A stretch of 32,042 nt of DNA from Clostridia bacterium. GTDB taxonomy: Bacteria > Bacillota > Clostridia > Oscillospirales > Butyricicoccaceae. The stretch's first letter is position 1. The number at the start of each line of letters is the position of its first letter. Shown piece by piece: positions 1 through 7,851 of this stretch. Below the pieces are notes generated by a model. The model did no database searches and was not told the DNA's origin. It saw only the letters and a program-made list of their open reading frames with translations. The translations under genes were made by a program, and so were the position numbers. Location: NCBI GenBank assembly GCA_017547995.1, contig JAFYNW010000229.1, forward strand, positions 1 to 32,042. Reading direction: 5' to 3'.

Positions 1-948
1 AACTACTGTATGGAGTGACTGATATCCGTTTGGCTTAGGAGTACTGATATAGTCCTTGAATCTGCCTGGTACAGGCTTATAAATATCATGAACGTAGCCA
101 AGTACGTTATAGCAGTCAGAAAGATTTTCTACGATAACGCGCATAGCGCAGATATCATACATTTCGGAGAAATCAAGATTCTGACCGTAAAGCTTTCTGT
201 AAATACTGTAAACGTGCTTTACTCTTCCCTTAATTTCACAGCTTATCCCTGCATCGCGAAGCTTTTCGCCGATATTCTGCTGAACGCCTTCGAGGAAAAT
301 CTCAAGGTCTTTTTCCTTATCAGCAATATAAGACATAATTTCCTTGTATCCGATAGGGTCGAGAATCTTGAGTGAAAGGTCTTCAAGCTCCCATTTCATG
401 CTCTGCATACCAAGACGGTTAGCAAGTGGAGCATAAATTTCCATAGTTTCAAGGGATTTTTCAACCTGTTTTCTTTCAGACCAGAACATACTTGTGCGCA
501 TATTATGAAGTCTGTCGCACAATTTGATGATAATTACACGGATATCCTTTGCCATAGCAATAAACATACGGCGCAGGTCTTCCATCTGTGCTTCTTCTTT
601 ACTGTCGTATACGATTTTACCAAGCTTTGTAACGCCGTCTACAAGACGCACCACGTCAGAGCCAAATTCACTTTCAACAGCTTCAGACGTTACGTCTGTG
701 TCTTCAACACAGTCGTGAAGAAGTGCTGCTACCATAGAGGTGCGGTCCAGACCGATTTCCGAAAGAATAATCGCAACGTGAAGCGGATGTGTGATATATT
801 CTTCGCCACTTTTTCTGATCTGACCCTTATGCGCCTTTCTTGCATACTCGTATGCTCTTGTAACTTCTGCCTTATCGTCGGCAGAAACGTTTTTCATAAG
901 TATTTCAAATAATTCTTCAGCAGTTTGCAGTCTTGGCTTTTCAGTCAT
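1..948 (-). CDS. relA: RelA/SpoT-family bifunctional (p)ppGpp synthetase/hydrolase, 3' end off the window
   Basis: The stringent-response enzyme makes (p)ppGpp from ATP and GTP/GDP and hydrolyses it again. The first 316 codons are present with no stop, so the gene runs off the left edge; the rest of the synthetase domain and the TGS and ACT regions are not seen. The N-terminal HD hydrolase domain has R45, H54, H78-D79 (LLHDCVEDT), E82-D83 and N149 (DRLHNMRT), matching the hydrolase residues of streptococcal Rel, so hydrolysis should be active. The synthetase domain begins near residue 240 with GRVKHVYSIYRKL, YDICAMR (D265) and the RFKD motif at 296-299; the RxKD form is typical of Gram-positive bifunctional enzymes. 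The ATG at 948 follows a GGGGTGAG ribosome site and lies 11 bases after the recJ stop, so the two are cotranscribed. The recJ-relA order resembles Bacillus, but apt is absent between them. Confidence 0.96.
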   Translation of the reverse strand, partial: MTEKPRLQTAEELFEILMKNVSADDKAEVTRAYEYARKAHKGQIRKSGEEYITHPLHVAIILSEIGLDRTSMVAALLHDCVEDTDVTSEAVESEFGSDVVRLVDGVTKLGKIVYDSKEEAQMEDLRRMFIAMAKDIRVIIIKLCDRLHNMRTSMFWSERKQVEKSLETMEIYAPLANRLGMQSMKWELEDLSLKILDPIGYKEIMSYIADKEKDLEIFLEGVQQNIGEKLRDAGISCEIKGRVKHVYSIYRKLYGQNLDFSEMYDICAMRVIVENLSDCYNVLGYVHDIYKPVPGRFKDYISTPKPNGYQSLHTVV

Positions 949-959
949 AACACTCACCC

Positions 960-3032
960 CTATCTATCCTTGCTGAGTTTGATGAGATCCTGCAGAATAA
1001 GAGATTTATTCAAATCCACCTTTCCTGCTATATCATTCATTTGTATTTTTGCCATATTGCCATTCAATTCATACGAAACTATACCAAATTCCTTCATTAC
1101 GTCAAGGCAAATCAGGAATTTTGCGAGATTCATATTATTCTTGGCTTCATATTTAACTTTTCTGTATCTTACTGTTACATCTATTTCTGATTTAACGATT
1201 TTACACTTAAGATGTCTGAAAACAGAAACAATATCATCGCGTGATGGAACAATTATCTGGGCCATTTCAGGAGATATAGATTTGCGTTCTGTATACTTCT
1301 TATATACATCCATGTATTTTTCGTCATAATTGATTTCAGAAGCAGAGAACTTTATATCCTTGATAACGAGCTGCACCGAGCGGTTGCCCCTGAATTCATT
1401 GATATCAGCCGAACAGACGATATCCACCATGTCACCTTCTGTAAACTGGCAACCGATTGTAGGAAGGCCAAAACCGAGAGCATAGAATGCTCTGCCGTTT
1501 CTTGCCACCTTAAGCTTTACGTGCTTATCCTTGCCGATTGGAGTAAGCTCTTCGATATGCATATTTCTGATAACGAAAATTGGCTGAGGATTTTCCATGC
1601 CGAATGGCTCGAGAGTTTCAAGGCTTTGCACCTGTGCCATAGAAAGCATTTCCGGAGTTACTTCGCAGTCAACAATGATAGTCGGAACAATATCCTCTTC
1701 ATTGATGACGTTGATACAATAGTTATTGAGTGCTTTTCTGAAATCGTAAAGCTTATCCTTTGCTATTGTAAGACCGACAGCCATTTCGTGACCGCCGTAT
1801 TTTTCAAGGTATTCGCTGTTCTTCTCAAGAGCCTGATAGAGATTGAATCCCTTGATACTTCTGCCTGAACCCTTGCCACTCTCATTGTCGAGAGAAATAA
1901 GAACTGTAGGCGCGGAATATTTTTCAGCAAGTCTTGAAGCAACGATACCGATAACACCATTATGCCAGTTTTCACCCCAAAGAACGATAGCCTTGTCTTC
2001 ATCCTTGTTGAATTCAGACTCCATTCTCGCTGTAATTTCCTTATGGATTTCATTTTCAGCTTCCTGCCGCTGTGCATTCATCTCGCAGAGAAGATCAGCA
2101 AGCTCAGCCGCTTCTCTGTCGTCGTCTGTAAGAAGCATTCTTGCGGACGTAGCAGCACCGCCCAGACGTCCCGCCGCATTGATTCGTGGTGCCATCATAA
2201 AGCTGACGTTGGATGCTGTAATAGTTTTACCATATATATTAAGTTTTTTCATAAGAGCGTACAAGCCCTTATTCTTTGTCTTTTCGAGAAGCTTGAGACC
2301 ATTTGAAACGATAGCTCTGTTTTCCGAAACAAGCGGCATGACATCGGCAATAGTACCTATCGCAACGATATCTCCATAGAGATTCATCATTTCTTCAATA
2401 GTCTTATTTTCTCTTTCAAGTGCACAAAGAAGCTTGAAAGCAACACCTACACCCGCAAGTTCCTTGAAAGGATAGTTGCTGTCCAGTCTTCTTGGGTTTA
2501 CAACAGCTTCTGCATCAGGCAATTCTTCCTTGCATTCATGATGGTCTGTAATAACCACACTCATACCAAGACTTCTTGCGTAAGCTGTTTCTTCAATAGC
2601 TGTAATGCCTGAGTCAACCGTAATCAGAAGCTCAACGCCATTGTTGTGCAAAGTATCAATGGCCTGCATATTAAGGCCGTAGCCTTCACTCATTCTGTCA
2701 GGAATATAGTACTCATATCTGGCATTTTTACTTTCCAGGTATTTGACTATAGCACATGTCGCAGTAACACCGTCAACGTCATAGTCGCCGTATACAGCTA
2801 TCTTTTTATCATTTGCCAATGCATTTTCAATCTCACGGACAGCCTTGTCCATATCAGGTATCAAAAACGGATCCAGAAGCATAGAGAGATCTGTTCTTAA
2901 AAACTCGACGACTTGCTCTTTATTTTCCATTCCTCTTGCGAGCAAAACCATTTGCGCAAGATTCATAAGATTGCAGCTGGCAGGATTTATTCTATTTTCC
3001 AAAGAGCGTAGCTCCCATTTCTTATTCTTCAT
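960..3032 (-). CDS. recJ: Single-stranded-DNA-specific exonuclease RecJ
   Basis: The protein is a 5'-3' single-strand exonuclease used in recombination and mismatch or base-excision repair in the cytoplasm. It has 690 residues, between the E. coli (about 577) and Bacillus (about 786) sizes. The DHH phosphoesterase core shows GDYDVDG at 82-88, TVDSG with D140, and D163-H164-H165 (ITDHH). The DHHA1 domain carries GGHEMAVGL, and an OB-fold segment and a C-terminal extension follow. These motifs supply the two-metal active site. The ATG follows an AGGTGG ribosome site, and a sigma-A-like promoter lies about 30 bases upstream. The gene is first in an operon with relA. A frame break or missing key residue is not apparent. 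Confidence 0.95.
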   Translation of the reverse strand: MKNKKWELRSLENRINPASCNLMNLAQMVLLARGMENKEQVVEFLRTDLSMLLDPFLIPDMDKAVREIENALANDKKIAVYGDYDVDGVTATCAIVKYLESKNARYEYYIPDRMSEGYGLNMQAIDTLHNNGVELLITVDSGITAIEETAYARSLGMSVVITDHHECKEELPDAEAVVNPRRLDSNYPFKELAGVGVAFKLLCALERENKTIEEMMNLYGDIVAIGTIADVMPLVSENRAIVSNGLKLLEKTKNKGLYALMKKLNIYGKTITASNVSFMMAPRINAAGRLGGAATSARMLLTDDDREAAELADLLCEMNAQRQEAENEIHKEITARMESEFNKDEDKAIVLWGENWHNGVIGIVASRLAEKYSAPTVLISLDNESGKGSGRSIKGFNLYQALEKNSEYLEKYGGHEMAVGLTIAKDKLYDFRKALNNYCINVINEEDIVPTIIVDCEVTPEMLSMAQVQSLETLEPFGMENPQPIFVIRNMHIEELTPIGKDKHVKLKVARNGRAFYALGFGLPTIGCQFTEGDMVDIVCSADINEFRGNRSVQLVIKDIKFSASEINYDEKYMDVYKKYTERKSISPEMAQIIVPSRDDIVSVFRHLKCKIVKSEIDVTVRYRKVKYEAKNNMNLAKFLICLDVMKEFGIVSYELNGNMAKIQMNDIAGKVDLNKSLILQDLIKLSKDR

Positions 3033-3062
3033 AGTCCCACCTATTATACTTTATAATAATAA

Positions 3063-3091
3063 ATTATAACAAATTTTTAAGAATTAAACAA
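3063..3091 (-). promoter_or_regulatory. Predicted sigma-A promoter of recJ-relA
   Basis: On the minus strand a -35 box TTGTTT (3086-3091) and a -10 box TATAAT (3063-3068) are separated by exactly 17 bases. They lie just upstream of the recJ ribosome site and downstream of the lgt terminator. The -35 matches consensus TTGACA at 4 of 6 positions. Confidence 0.65.
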
Positions 3092-3129
3092 GTGTATTTA
3101 TTAAAAAAAGTACAATTTTATATAAAATA

Positions 3130-3155
3130 AAAAGTGGGATTTTCGTCCCACTTTT
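3130..3155 (-). terminator. Rho-independent terminator of lgt
   Basis: A perfect 10-bp stem (AAAAGTGGGA / TCCCACTTTT) encloses a 6-base loop five bases beyond the lgt stop. On the minus strand it is followed by a T-rich run (TATTTTATA). It separates lgt from the recJ promoter. Confidence 0.85.
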
Positions 3156-3160
3156 CAACG

Positions 3161-4093
3161 TTAGATATTATTTTCTTCAGTTTTGGTTTCTGCTGTTTCT
3201 TCTGTTGCTTCAGCTTCGATATCAGCTTCTTCCGGAGCTACTTCAGCGGGTGCTTCTGTATCTTCAAGAGGGATTTCAACACCGGATGCTACGAGAGCAG
3301 GTGTACCCTTTTTTGTCTTGTAAAAATATGCAAGTGCAGCCACTGCAAGAACACAGCTTACTGCAGCGAGAAGCTGAGAAACCCTGAGGTTTGTGTTGCC
3401 AATCATGAGGCTGTCGATTCTGAGACCTTCGATAAAAGCTCTGCCAAGACCATACCATGCAATGTAAAGAAGTGTCATTTCACCCTTGAACTTTCTCTTC
3501 TTGGAATACGTATGAAGAAGAACGAAGCCGAGAGTATTCCAGAGAGATTCATAAAGGAACGTAGGGTGAACAGGAGAACCTGTTACCTGAATGGACTTTC
3601 TGATAACCATACCCCATGGGAGGTCTGTTGTTGTGCCGTAAGCTTCAGCGTTGAAGAAGTTGCCCCATCTGCCGATTGCCTGGCCAATAAAAAGGCTGAT
3701 AGCGCCAAGATCGAGGAGTGAAATCATATCAATCTTCTTGATCTTGGAATAAAGCATAATAACAAGTGCCGATGCAATGATAGCACCGTAAATAGCAATA
3801 CCGCCATTCCATACCTTTATTATTTCATCTGTGTGCTGTGAATAGTAGTCCCATTTGTGAAGAACGTAGTATGCTCTTGCGCCGACGATAGCAGCAGGAA
3901 GAACAAAAATAAGAAGATCTGCGATAGTATCTCCGTCAGAATTGAATTCCTTTGCCCTTGCCATTGCGTAAAGAGCTGCAAGAAGGAAGCCAATCATAAT
4001 CATAACGGCATAGATTTTAATCCCGAAGAATGTTTCTGTAGGAACAGTAAGGATATCGTCAAACAGACCCGGGAATGTAATGTAGTGTGTCAT
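3161..4093 (-). CDS. lgt: Phosphatidylglycerol--prolipoprotein diacylglyceryl transferase Lgt
   Basis: Lgt transfers diacylglycerol from phosphatidylglycerol to the lipobox cysteine of prolipoproteins in the cytoplasmic membrane, the first step of lipoprotein maturation. The 310-residue protein has several hydrophobic segments and the family signature GRWGNFFNAEAYG at 141-153, with WNGGIAIYG near 96-103 and YGLGRAFIEGLRIDSLM near 214-230. The family is usually 260-290 residues. The extra length is an acidic, alanine/glutamate-rich tail after about residue 264 with 13 Glu and 2 Asp in the last 38 residues. The ATG follows an AAGGAG ribosome site with its own promoter, and a terminator closes the unit. 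Its product would modify the PrsA-like lipoprotein encoded at 7852-8838. Confidence 0.96.
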   Translation of the reverse strand: MTHYITFPGLFDDILTVPTETFFGIKIYAVMIMIGFLLAALYAMARAKEFNSDGDTIADLLIFVLPAAIVGARAYYVLHKWDYYSQHTDEIIKVWNGGIAIYGAIIASALVIMLYSKIKKIDMISLLDLGAISLFIGQAIGRWGNFFNAEAYGTTTDLPWGMVIRKSIQVTGSPVHPTFLYESLWNTLGFVLLHTYSKKRKFKGEMTLLYIAWYGLGRAFIEGLRIDSLMIGNTNLRVSQLLAAVSCVLAVAALAYFYKTKKGTPALVASGVEIPLEDTEAPAEVAPEEADIEAEATEETAETKTEENNI

Positions 4094-4129
4094 TGTTTGC
4101 TCCTTTTTCGTTTTTGAACTGTACCTTAT

Positions 4130-4158
4130 ATTATAACATAGGCATTTATTTTCCGCAA
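4130..4158 (-). promoter_or_regulatory. Predicted sigma-A promoter of lgt
   Basis: The minus strand carries a -35 box TTGCGG (4153-4158), a 17-base spacer and a perfect -10 box TATAAT (4130-4135). It lies about 36 bases upstream of the lgt start and is divergent from the ylxM promoter 55 bases away. Confidence 0.7.
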
Positions 4159-4212
4159 TATGGTGCTGTGTAAAAACATTGCGAAATTTTAAAAATATTT
4201 TTCAAAATTCTC

Positions 4213-4241
4213 TTGACAAGACGCGAAAGATAAAGTATACT
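4213..4241 (+). promoter_or_regulatory. Strong predicted sigma-A promoter of the ylxM-ffh operon
   Basis: A perfect -35 box TTGACA (4213-4218), a 17-base spacer and a -10 box TATACT (4236-4241) are present. Transcription should start near 4248, inside the inverted repeat at 4244-4262. Confidence 0.85.
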
Positions 4242-4243
4242 AT

Positions 4244-4262
4244 GTAAAGTGATTTACTTTAC
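4244..4262. promoter_or_regulatory. Inverted repeat at the ylxM transcription start
   Basis: GTAAAGT and ACTTTAC form a perfect 7-bp inverted repeat with a 5-base spacer. It straddles the predicted transcription start and ends one base before the AGGAGG ribosome site. A third TAAAGT copy lies at 4231-4236, partly in the -10 box. This could be an operator (possibly for the HTH protein YlxM itself) or a 5' mRNA hairpin; neither is shown by the sequence. Confidence 0.5.
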
Positions 4263-4274
4263 AGGAGGTGTTGT

Positions 4275-4649
4275 ATGAAAAGTGATACTTATTATATGAC
4301 TATGCTCTATGATTTTTACGGTAATTTGCTTACAGATAAACAGAAGGATCTTTTCGATCTTTACTATAATGAGGACCTTTCCCTTTCTGAAATCGCCGAT
4401 AACATCGGGATTACACGTCAGGGTGTACGCGACGGTATTATGCGCTCCGAGCATATGCTGAGAGATACAGAGGATAAGCTTGGTCTTGTCAAAAGATATT
4501 CCAACATCCAGGGTTCTCTCGACAGCATTCAGGATGCTATCAGCGAAATTGCACGTGTAAATGCAATGCAGGTTAAGAATCCTACTATCGCTAAAAATAT
4601 AGATATTATCGTCAATATGGTCAAGTTGCTCTCCGAGCAGGAAAAATAG
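4275..4649 (+). CDS. ylxM: YlxM/p13 family helix-turn-helix protein
   Basis: This is a small (124-residue) HTH protein of the YlxM (UPF0122) family, which is nearly always encoded upstream of ffh in Firmicutes and is linked to SRP function. The N-terminal part contains a sigma-region-4-like HTH, with DKQKDLFDLYYNEDLSLSEI followed by the GITRQGVRDGI recognition helix (roughly residues 20-55). The C-terminal half is helical. An AGGAGG ribosome site lies six bases before the ATG. It leads the plus-strand cluster and ends 9 bases before ffh. Whether it binds DNA, RNA or the SRP is not evident from sequence; an inverted repeat beside its promoter makes autoregulation a reasonable guess. Confidence 0.92.
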   Translation: MKSDTYYMTMLYDFYGNLLTDKQKDLFDLYYNEDLSLSEIADNIGITRQGVRDGIMRSEHMLRDTEDKLGLVKRYSNIQGSLDSIQDAISEIARVNAMQVKNPTIAKNIDIIVNMVKLLSEQEK

Positions 4650-4658
4650 GAGTAATAT

Positions 4659-5999
4659 ATGGCATTTGAAGGTCTTGGAGATAAGCTTTCATCAGTTTTT
4701 AAGAAGCTTAAATCCCATACTCGTCTGACCGAGTCAGATATCAAGGAAGCCACCCGTGAAATACGTATGGCCCTTCTCGAAGCCGACGTTAACTTTAAAG
4801 TAGCCAAGGACTTCGTAGCACGCATCAACGAAAAGGCTGTTGGTGTGGACATTCTCGAAAGCCTTTCCCCTGCTCAGCAGGTTATCAAAATCGTTAACGA
4901 AGAACTTACAGCTCTTCTCGGTGGTTCTCAGGCAAAGCTTAACATGGCTTCCCAGCCACCAACAGTTGTTATGTTTGTAGGTCTTCAGGGTGCCGGTAAA
5001 ACAACAAACGCTGCAAAGCTTGCCGGCTACTATAAAAAGAGAGAAAGCAAACGCCCTCTTCTCTGTGCATGTGACGTTTATCGTCCAGCCGCTATCAATC
5101 AGCTCAAGGTCGTAGGTGAATCTCTCGGTATTCCTGTTTTCGAACAGGGTCTCGGCAATCCTATTGAAATTGCAAAAAACGCTTACGCTCACGCTAAGCT
5201 CCACGGCAATGATCTTCTCATCATCGATACAGCAGGTCGTCTTCACATCGACGAACAGCTTATGAATGAGCTTAAGGAAATCAAGGCTGAAATCAAGCCA
5301 CATGAAATTATGCTTGTTGTCGATGCTATGACAGGTCAGGACGCTGTTAATGCTGCAAGTGCTTTCAATGAAGCTCTCGGTATTGACTCCGTGCTTATGT
5401 CAAAGCTTGACGGTGACGCACGAGGCGGTGCTGCCCTTTCTGTTAAATCTGTTACAGGTAAGCCTATCAAGTTTATCGGTACAGGCGAAAAGCTTGACGC
5501 TATCGAGCCTTTCCATCCTGACAGAATGGCTTCACGTATTCTCGGTATGGGCGACGTCCTCTCCCTTATCGAAAAAGCTCAGACTACTTTCGACGAAAAG
5601 AAGGCTCTCGAACAGGTCAAGAAAATGCAGACTGGTAAGTTCACTCTTACAGACTTCCTTGATCAGCTTTCTCAGATGAAGAATATGGGCTCTATGGCTG
5701 AACTCGCAGCTATGCTCCCTGGCAACATGGGCAAATCCATTGGCGATGCAAAGGTTGATGAAAAGCAGCTTGCAAGAACAGAAGCTATCATCCTCTCTAT
5801 GACACCAAAGGAACGAGAAAATCCCGACATTCTCAACTTCTCACGCAAGAAACGTATTGCAGCAGGCTGCGGCCTTAAGGTTGAAGACGTCAACCGTCTG
5901 CTCAAACAGTATGATATGACTCAGCAGATGATCAAACAGTTCTCCAGCAAAGGAAAAACAAAAAAACGTGGATTTGGCGGCTTCAAACTGCCTTTTTAA
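4659..5999 (+). CDS. ffh: Signal recognition particle GTPase Ffh
   Basis: Ffh is the protein part of the SRP. It binds 4.5S/6S RNA and hydrophobic nascent signal sequences and delivers ribosomes to FtsY at the membrane. The 446-residue protein has the helical N domain (1-90), the NG GTPase with P-loop GLQGAGKT (108-115), DVYRPAAINQL, DTAGRLHID and SKLDGDARGGAAL, then a methionine-rich M domain (about 300-435) with DFLDQLSQMKNMGSM and a basic tail. Length and motif order match the family. An AGGAG ribosome site precedes the ATG, and ylxM ends 9 bases upstream. The SRP RNA gene is not in the window. Confidence 0.98.
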   Translation: MAFEGLGDKLSSVFKKLKSHTRLTESDIKEATREIRMALLEADVNFKVAKDFVARINEKAVGVDILESLSPAQQVIKIVNEELTALLGGSQAKLNMASQPPTVVMFVGLQGAGKTTNAAKLAGYYKKRESKRPLLCACDVYRPAAINQLKVVGESLGIPVFEQGLGNPIEIAKNAYAHAKLHGNDLLIIDTAGRLHIDEQLMNELKEIKAEIKPHEIMLVVDAMTGQDAVNAASAFNEALGIDSVLMSKLDGDARGGAALSVKSVTGKPIKFIGTGEKLDAIEPFHPDRMASRILGMGDVLSLIEKAQTTFDEKKALEQVKKMQTGKFTLTDFLDQLSQMKNMGSMAELAAMLPGNMGKSIGDAKVDEKQLARTEAIILSMTPKERENPDILNFSRKKRIAAGCGLKVEDVNRLLKQYDMTQQMIKQFSSKGKTKKRGFGGFKLPF

Positions 6000-6049
6000 A
6001 TAAAAAATAATTATAAAAAACATACAAACATTTACGGAGGAAATTAAAA

Positions 6050-6289
6050 ATGGTTAAAATCAGACTTAGAAGAATGGGCGCAAAGAAGAACCCTATTTAT
6101 CGTATCGTTGTAGCAGATTCCCGTTACCCACGTGACGGCCGTTTCATCGAACTTCTCGGCACATACAACCCAAACACTAACCCAAGCGAATTCAAGATCG
6201 ATGCAGAACGTGCAACAGCATGGATCAAGGACGGCGCTCAGCCAACAGATACAGTTCGCGCTTTGCTCAAAAAAGCAGGTGTTTTGTAA
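6050..6289 (+). CDS. rpsP: 30S ribosomal protein S16
   Basis: A small-subunit protein that binds 16S rRNA and helps assemble the 30S body. The 79-residue sequence opens with the family signature VKIRLRRMGAKKNPIYRIVV and continues with GRFIELLGTYNPNT and a short basic C-terminus. A GGAGGA ribosome site lies eight bases before the ATG. The order ffh-rpsP-khpA-rimM-trmD is the standard Firmicutes arrangement. The 50-base gap after ffh is very A-rich and shows neither a hairpin nor a convincing promoter. Confidence 0.98.
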   Translation: MVKIRLRRMGAKKNPIYRIVVADSRYPRDGRFIELLGTYNPNTNPSEFKIDAERATAWIKDGAQPTDTVRALLKKAGVL

Positions 6290-6292
6290 TCT

Positions 6293-6538
6293 ATGGCTAA
6301 CACAAACTTGACCGAGCTTTTGACCTACATAGCCAAAAGCTTAGTGGACAACCCTGATGAAGTGTCTGTTGTAGGCGTTCTTGAGGGTGACACTCTCACT
6401 TTGCAGCTTCGTGTTGCAAGTGGTGATATGGGCAGAGTTATCGGCAAGCAAGGCAGAATTGCGAAAGAGATTCGTACTATTGTAAAAGCTGTCGGTAGCC
6501 GTCAGAACCAGAGAGTACTGGTCGACATTTTAGACTAA
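6293..6538 (+). CDS. khpA: KH-domain RNA-binding protein KhpA (YlqC family)
   Basis: A single-KH RNA-binding protein. In related bacteria KhpA pairs with KhpB/Jag and affects cell-division and envelope genes post-transcriptionally. The 81-residue protein shows the KH core VGVLEGDTLTLQLRVASGD followed by the GxxG loop GKQG at 51-54 and the helix RIAKEIRTIVKAVG. It starts only 3 bases after the rpsP stop with a weak ribosome site, so translation is probably coupled to rpsP. A hairpin follows directly, ending the rpsP-khpA segment. Confidence 0.94.
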   Translation: MANTNLTELLTYIAKSLVDNPDEVSVVGVLEGDTLTLQLRVASGDMGRVIGKQGRIAKEIRTIVKAVGSRQNQRVLVDILD

Positions 6539-6543
6539 TCAAA

Positions 6544-6574
6544 AAAGGACTGCTTTTATATAAAGTAGTCCTTT
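6544..6574 (+). terminator. Intra-operon hairpin (terminator or attenuator) between khpA and rimM
   Basis: AAAGGACT pairs with AGTCCTTT, extended by a G-T wobble and CTTT/AAAG, giving about 13 paired positions around a 5-base loop. In the plus direction the tail is only ATTTGT, so termination may be partial. It would lower rimM-trmD expression relative to ffh-rpsP-khpA. The reverse direction has a better T run. Confidence 0.6.
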
Positions 6575-6597
6575 ATTTGTAATATCAGGAGATAATT

Positions 6598-7101
6598 ATG
6601 ACTTTTTTAGAAGCCGGAAAAATTATTAATACACATGGCATCAAAGGTGAAGTTAAAATCGAAAACTATTGTGATGATGACGTCTTCTTCAAGAAAATCA
6701 AAACAATTTACGTCGATTCTACTCCATATAATATCATTTCCCAGCGTACTCATAAGTCTTTCATCCTCGCTATGCTTGAAAATATAGATACAGTTGAAAA
6801 GGCTATGGCGCTTAAGAACAAGATTGTTTATTTCGACAAGGATTCCATCAAGTTGAAAAAGGGTCAGTTCTTCATTTCTGACGTTATAGGTTTCGAAGTA
6901 TTTGACGAGCGTTCTGCAAAAAATATCGGTAAGCTCAGCCGTGTAGATGAATTGCCTCACACAAGACTTTACGTTGTAAAGAATGAAGATAATATCGATA
7001 TTCTCATCCCTGACGTACCTGCATTCATCAAGAACGTTGATTTCGATTCAAAGACAATTACTGTTTCTACAATAGAAGGTATGTTGCCTGATGAAAATTG
7101 A
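6598..7101 (+). CDS. rimM: 16S rRNA processing/ribosome maturation factor RimM
   Basis: RimM assists late 30S assembly, acting on the 16S 3' domain with protein S19. The 167-residue protein has the N-terminal barrel signature EAGKIINTHGIKGEVKI and a C-terminal PRC-barrel with FFISDVIGFEVFDE and DILIPDVPAFIKNVDF. The family length is about 165-180. An AGGAGA ribosome site precedes the ATG. The last 11 bases overlap trmD, which implies translational coupling. Confidence 0.96.
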   Translation: MTFLEAGKIINTHGIKGEVKIENYCDDDVFFKKIKTIYVDSTPYNIISQRTHKSFILAMLENIDTVEKAMALKNKIVYFDKDSIKLKKGQFFISDVIGFEVFDERSAKNIGKLSRVDELPHTRLYVVKNEDNIDILIPDVPAFIKNVDFDSKTITVSTIEGMLPDEN

Positions 7102-7819
7102 TATCCTCACTCTCTTTCCTGAGCAGATCGAAGCAGTTCTTGGCGGAAGTATCATCGGCAGAGCTCAGGCAGCAGGCATTGTTTCAATAGAAGCACATAA
7201 TATAAGAGATTACACACTCAGCAAGCAGAAACGTGTGGACGACTCCCCTTACGGTGGCGGTGCAGGTATGGTTATGCAGTGTGAGCCTCTCTCCCGCTGT
7301 CTTGATGCTGTAAAAAATGGTGAAACGGTACATACAATTCTCATGTCCCCTCGTGGCAAGGTTTTCAATCAGGAAAAAGCCAGAGAGCTTGCTTCTCTCG
7401 GCAGATTCGCTATCGTTTGCGGACATTATGAAGGTATCGACCAGAGATTCATCGACGAATGTGTTGATGAAGAAATTTCTCTCGGTGACTTTGTTCTCAC
7501 AGGTGGAGAAATTGCGGCAATGGCAGTTTCCGATGCTGTATGCAGATTGATTCCCGGCGTCCTTTCCGAAACTGTATGCTTTGAGGATGAAAGCCATTGG
7601 AATGGCCTTCTCGAATATCCTCAGTATACTCGCCCTGAAGTGTGGAATGGTATTCCTGTACCGGCCGTACTTCTCTCAGGCCATCACAAGAATATTGAAG
7701 AATGGCGTATGTATCAGTCGCTTACTATCACAAAAGAAAAGCGTCCTGATATGTATGAGAAAATCACACTCACAAAGGCTCAGCAAAAAATCATTAAAAA
7801 ATTCGAAGAAACAAAATAA
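7091..7819 (+). CDS. trmD: tRNA (guanine-N1-)-methyltransferase TrmD
   Basis: TrmD methylates G37 of tRNAs reading CNN codons, using S-adenosylmethionine, and prevents +1 frameshifting. The 242-residue protein has the N-terminal MKIDILTLFPEQIEAVL, SPYGGGAGMVM, and the trefoil-knot cofactor site SPRGKVFNQ (86-94), GHYEGIDQRF (111-120) and GDFVLTGGE (132-140), then the TRPEVW segment. The start overlaps rimM by 11 bases. The stop codon lies inside the left arm of a bidirectional terminator. In many Firmicutes rplS follows trmD; here the strand switches instead. Confidence 0.98.
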   Translation: MKIDILTLFPEQIEAVLGGSIIGRAQAAGIVSIEAHNIRDYTLSKQKRVDDSPYGGGAGMVMQCEPLSRCLDAVKNGETVHTILMSPRGKVFNQEKARELASLGRFAIVCGHYEGIDQRFIDECVDEEISLGDFVLTGGEIAAMAVSDAVCRLIPGVLSETVCFEDESHWNGLLEYPQYTRPEVWNGIPVPAVLLSGHHKNIEEWRMYQSLTITKEKRPDMYEKITLTKAQQKIIKKFEETK

Positions 7820-7848
7820 AACCGATATCACACGATATCGGTTTTATT
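7815..7848. terminator. Bidirectional terminator between trmD and the PrsA-like gene
   Basis: A perfect 15-bp stem (AATAAAACCGATATC / GATATCGGTTTTATT) with a 4-base loop sits between convergent genes, with A-rich and T-rich flanks on both sides. The trmD stop codon is within the left arm. Confidence 0.92.
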
Positions 7849-7851
7849 GTT

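Noticed and set aside
6000..6049. Possible promoter or attenuator before rpsP
   Set aside because: The gap is A-rich with a TATAAA-like stretch but has no -35 partner and no hairpin.
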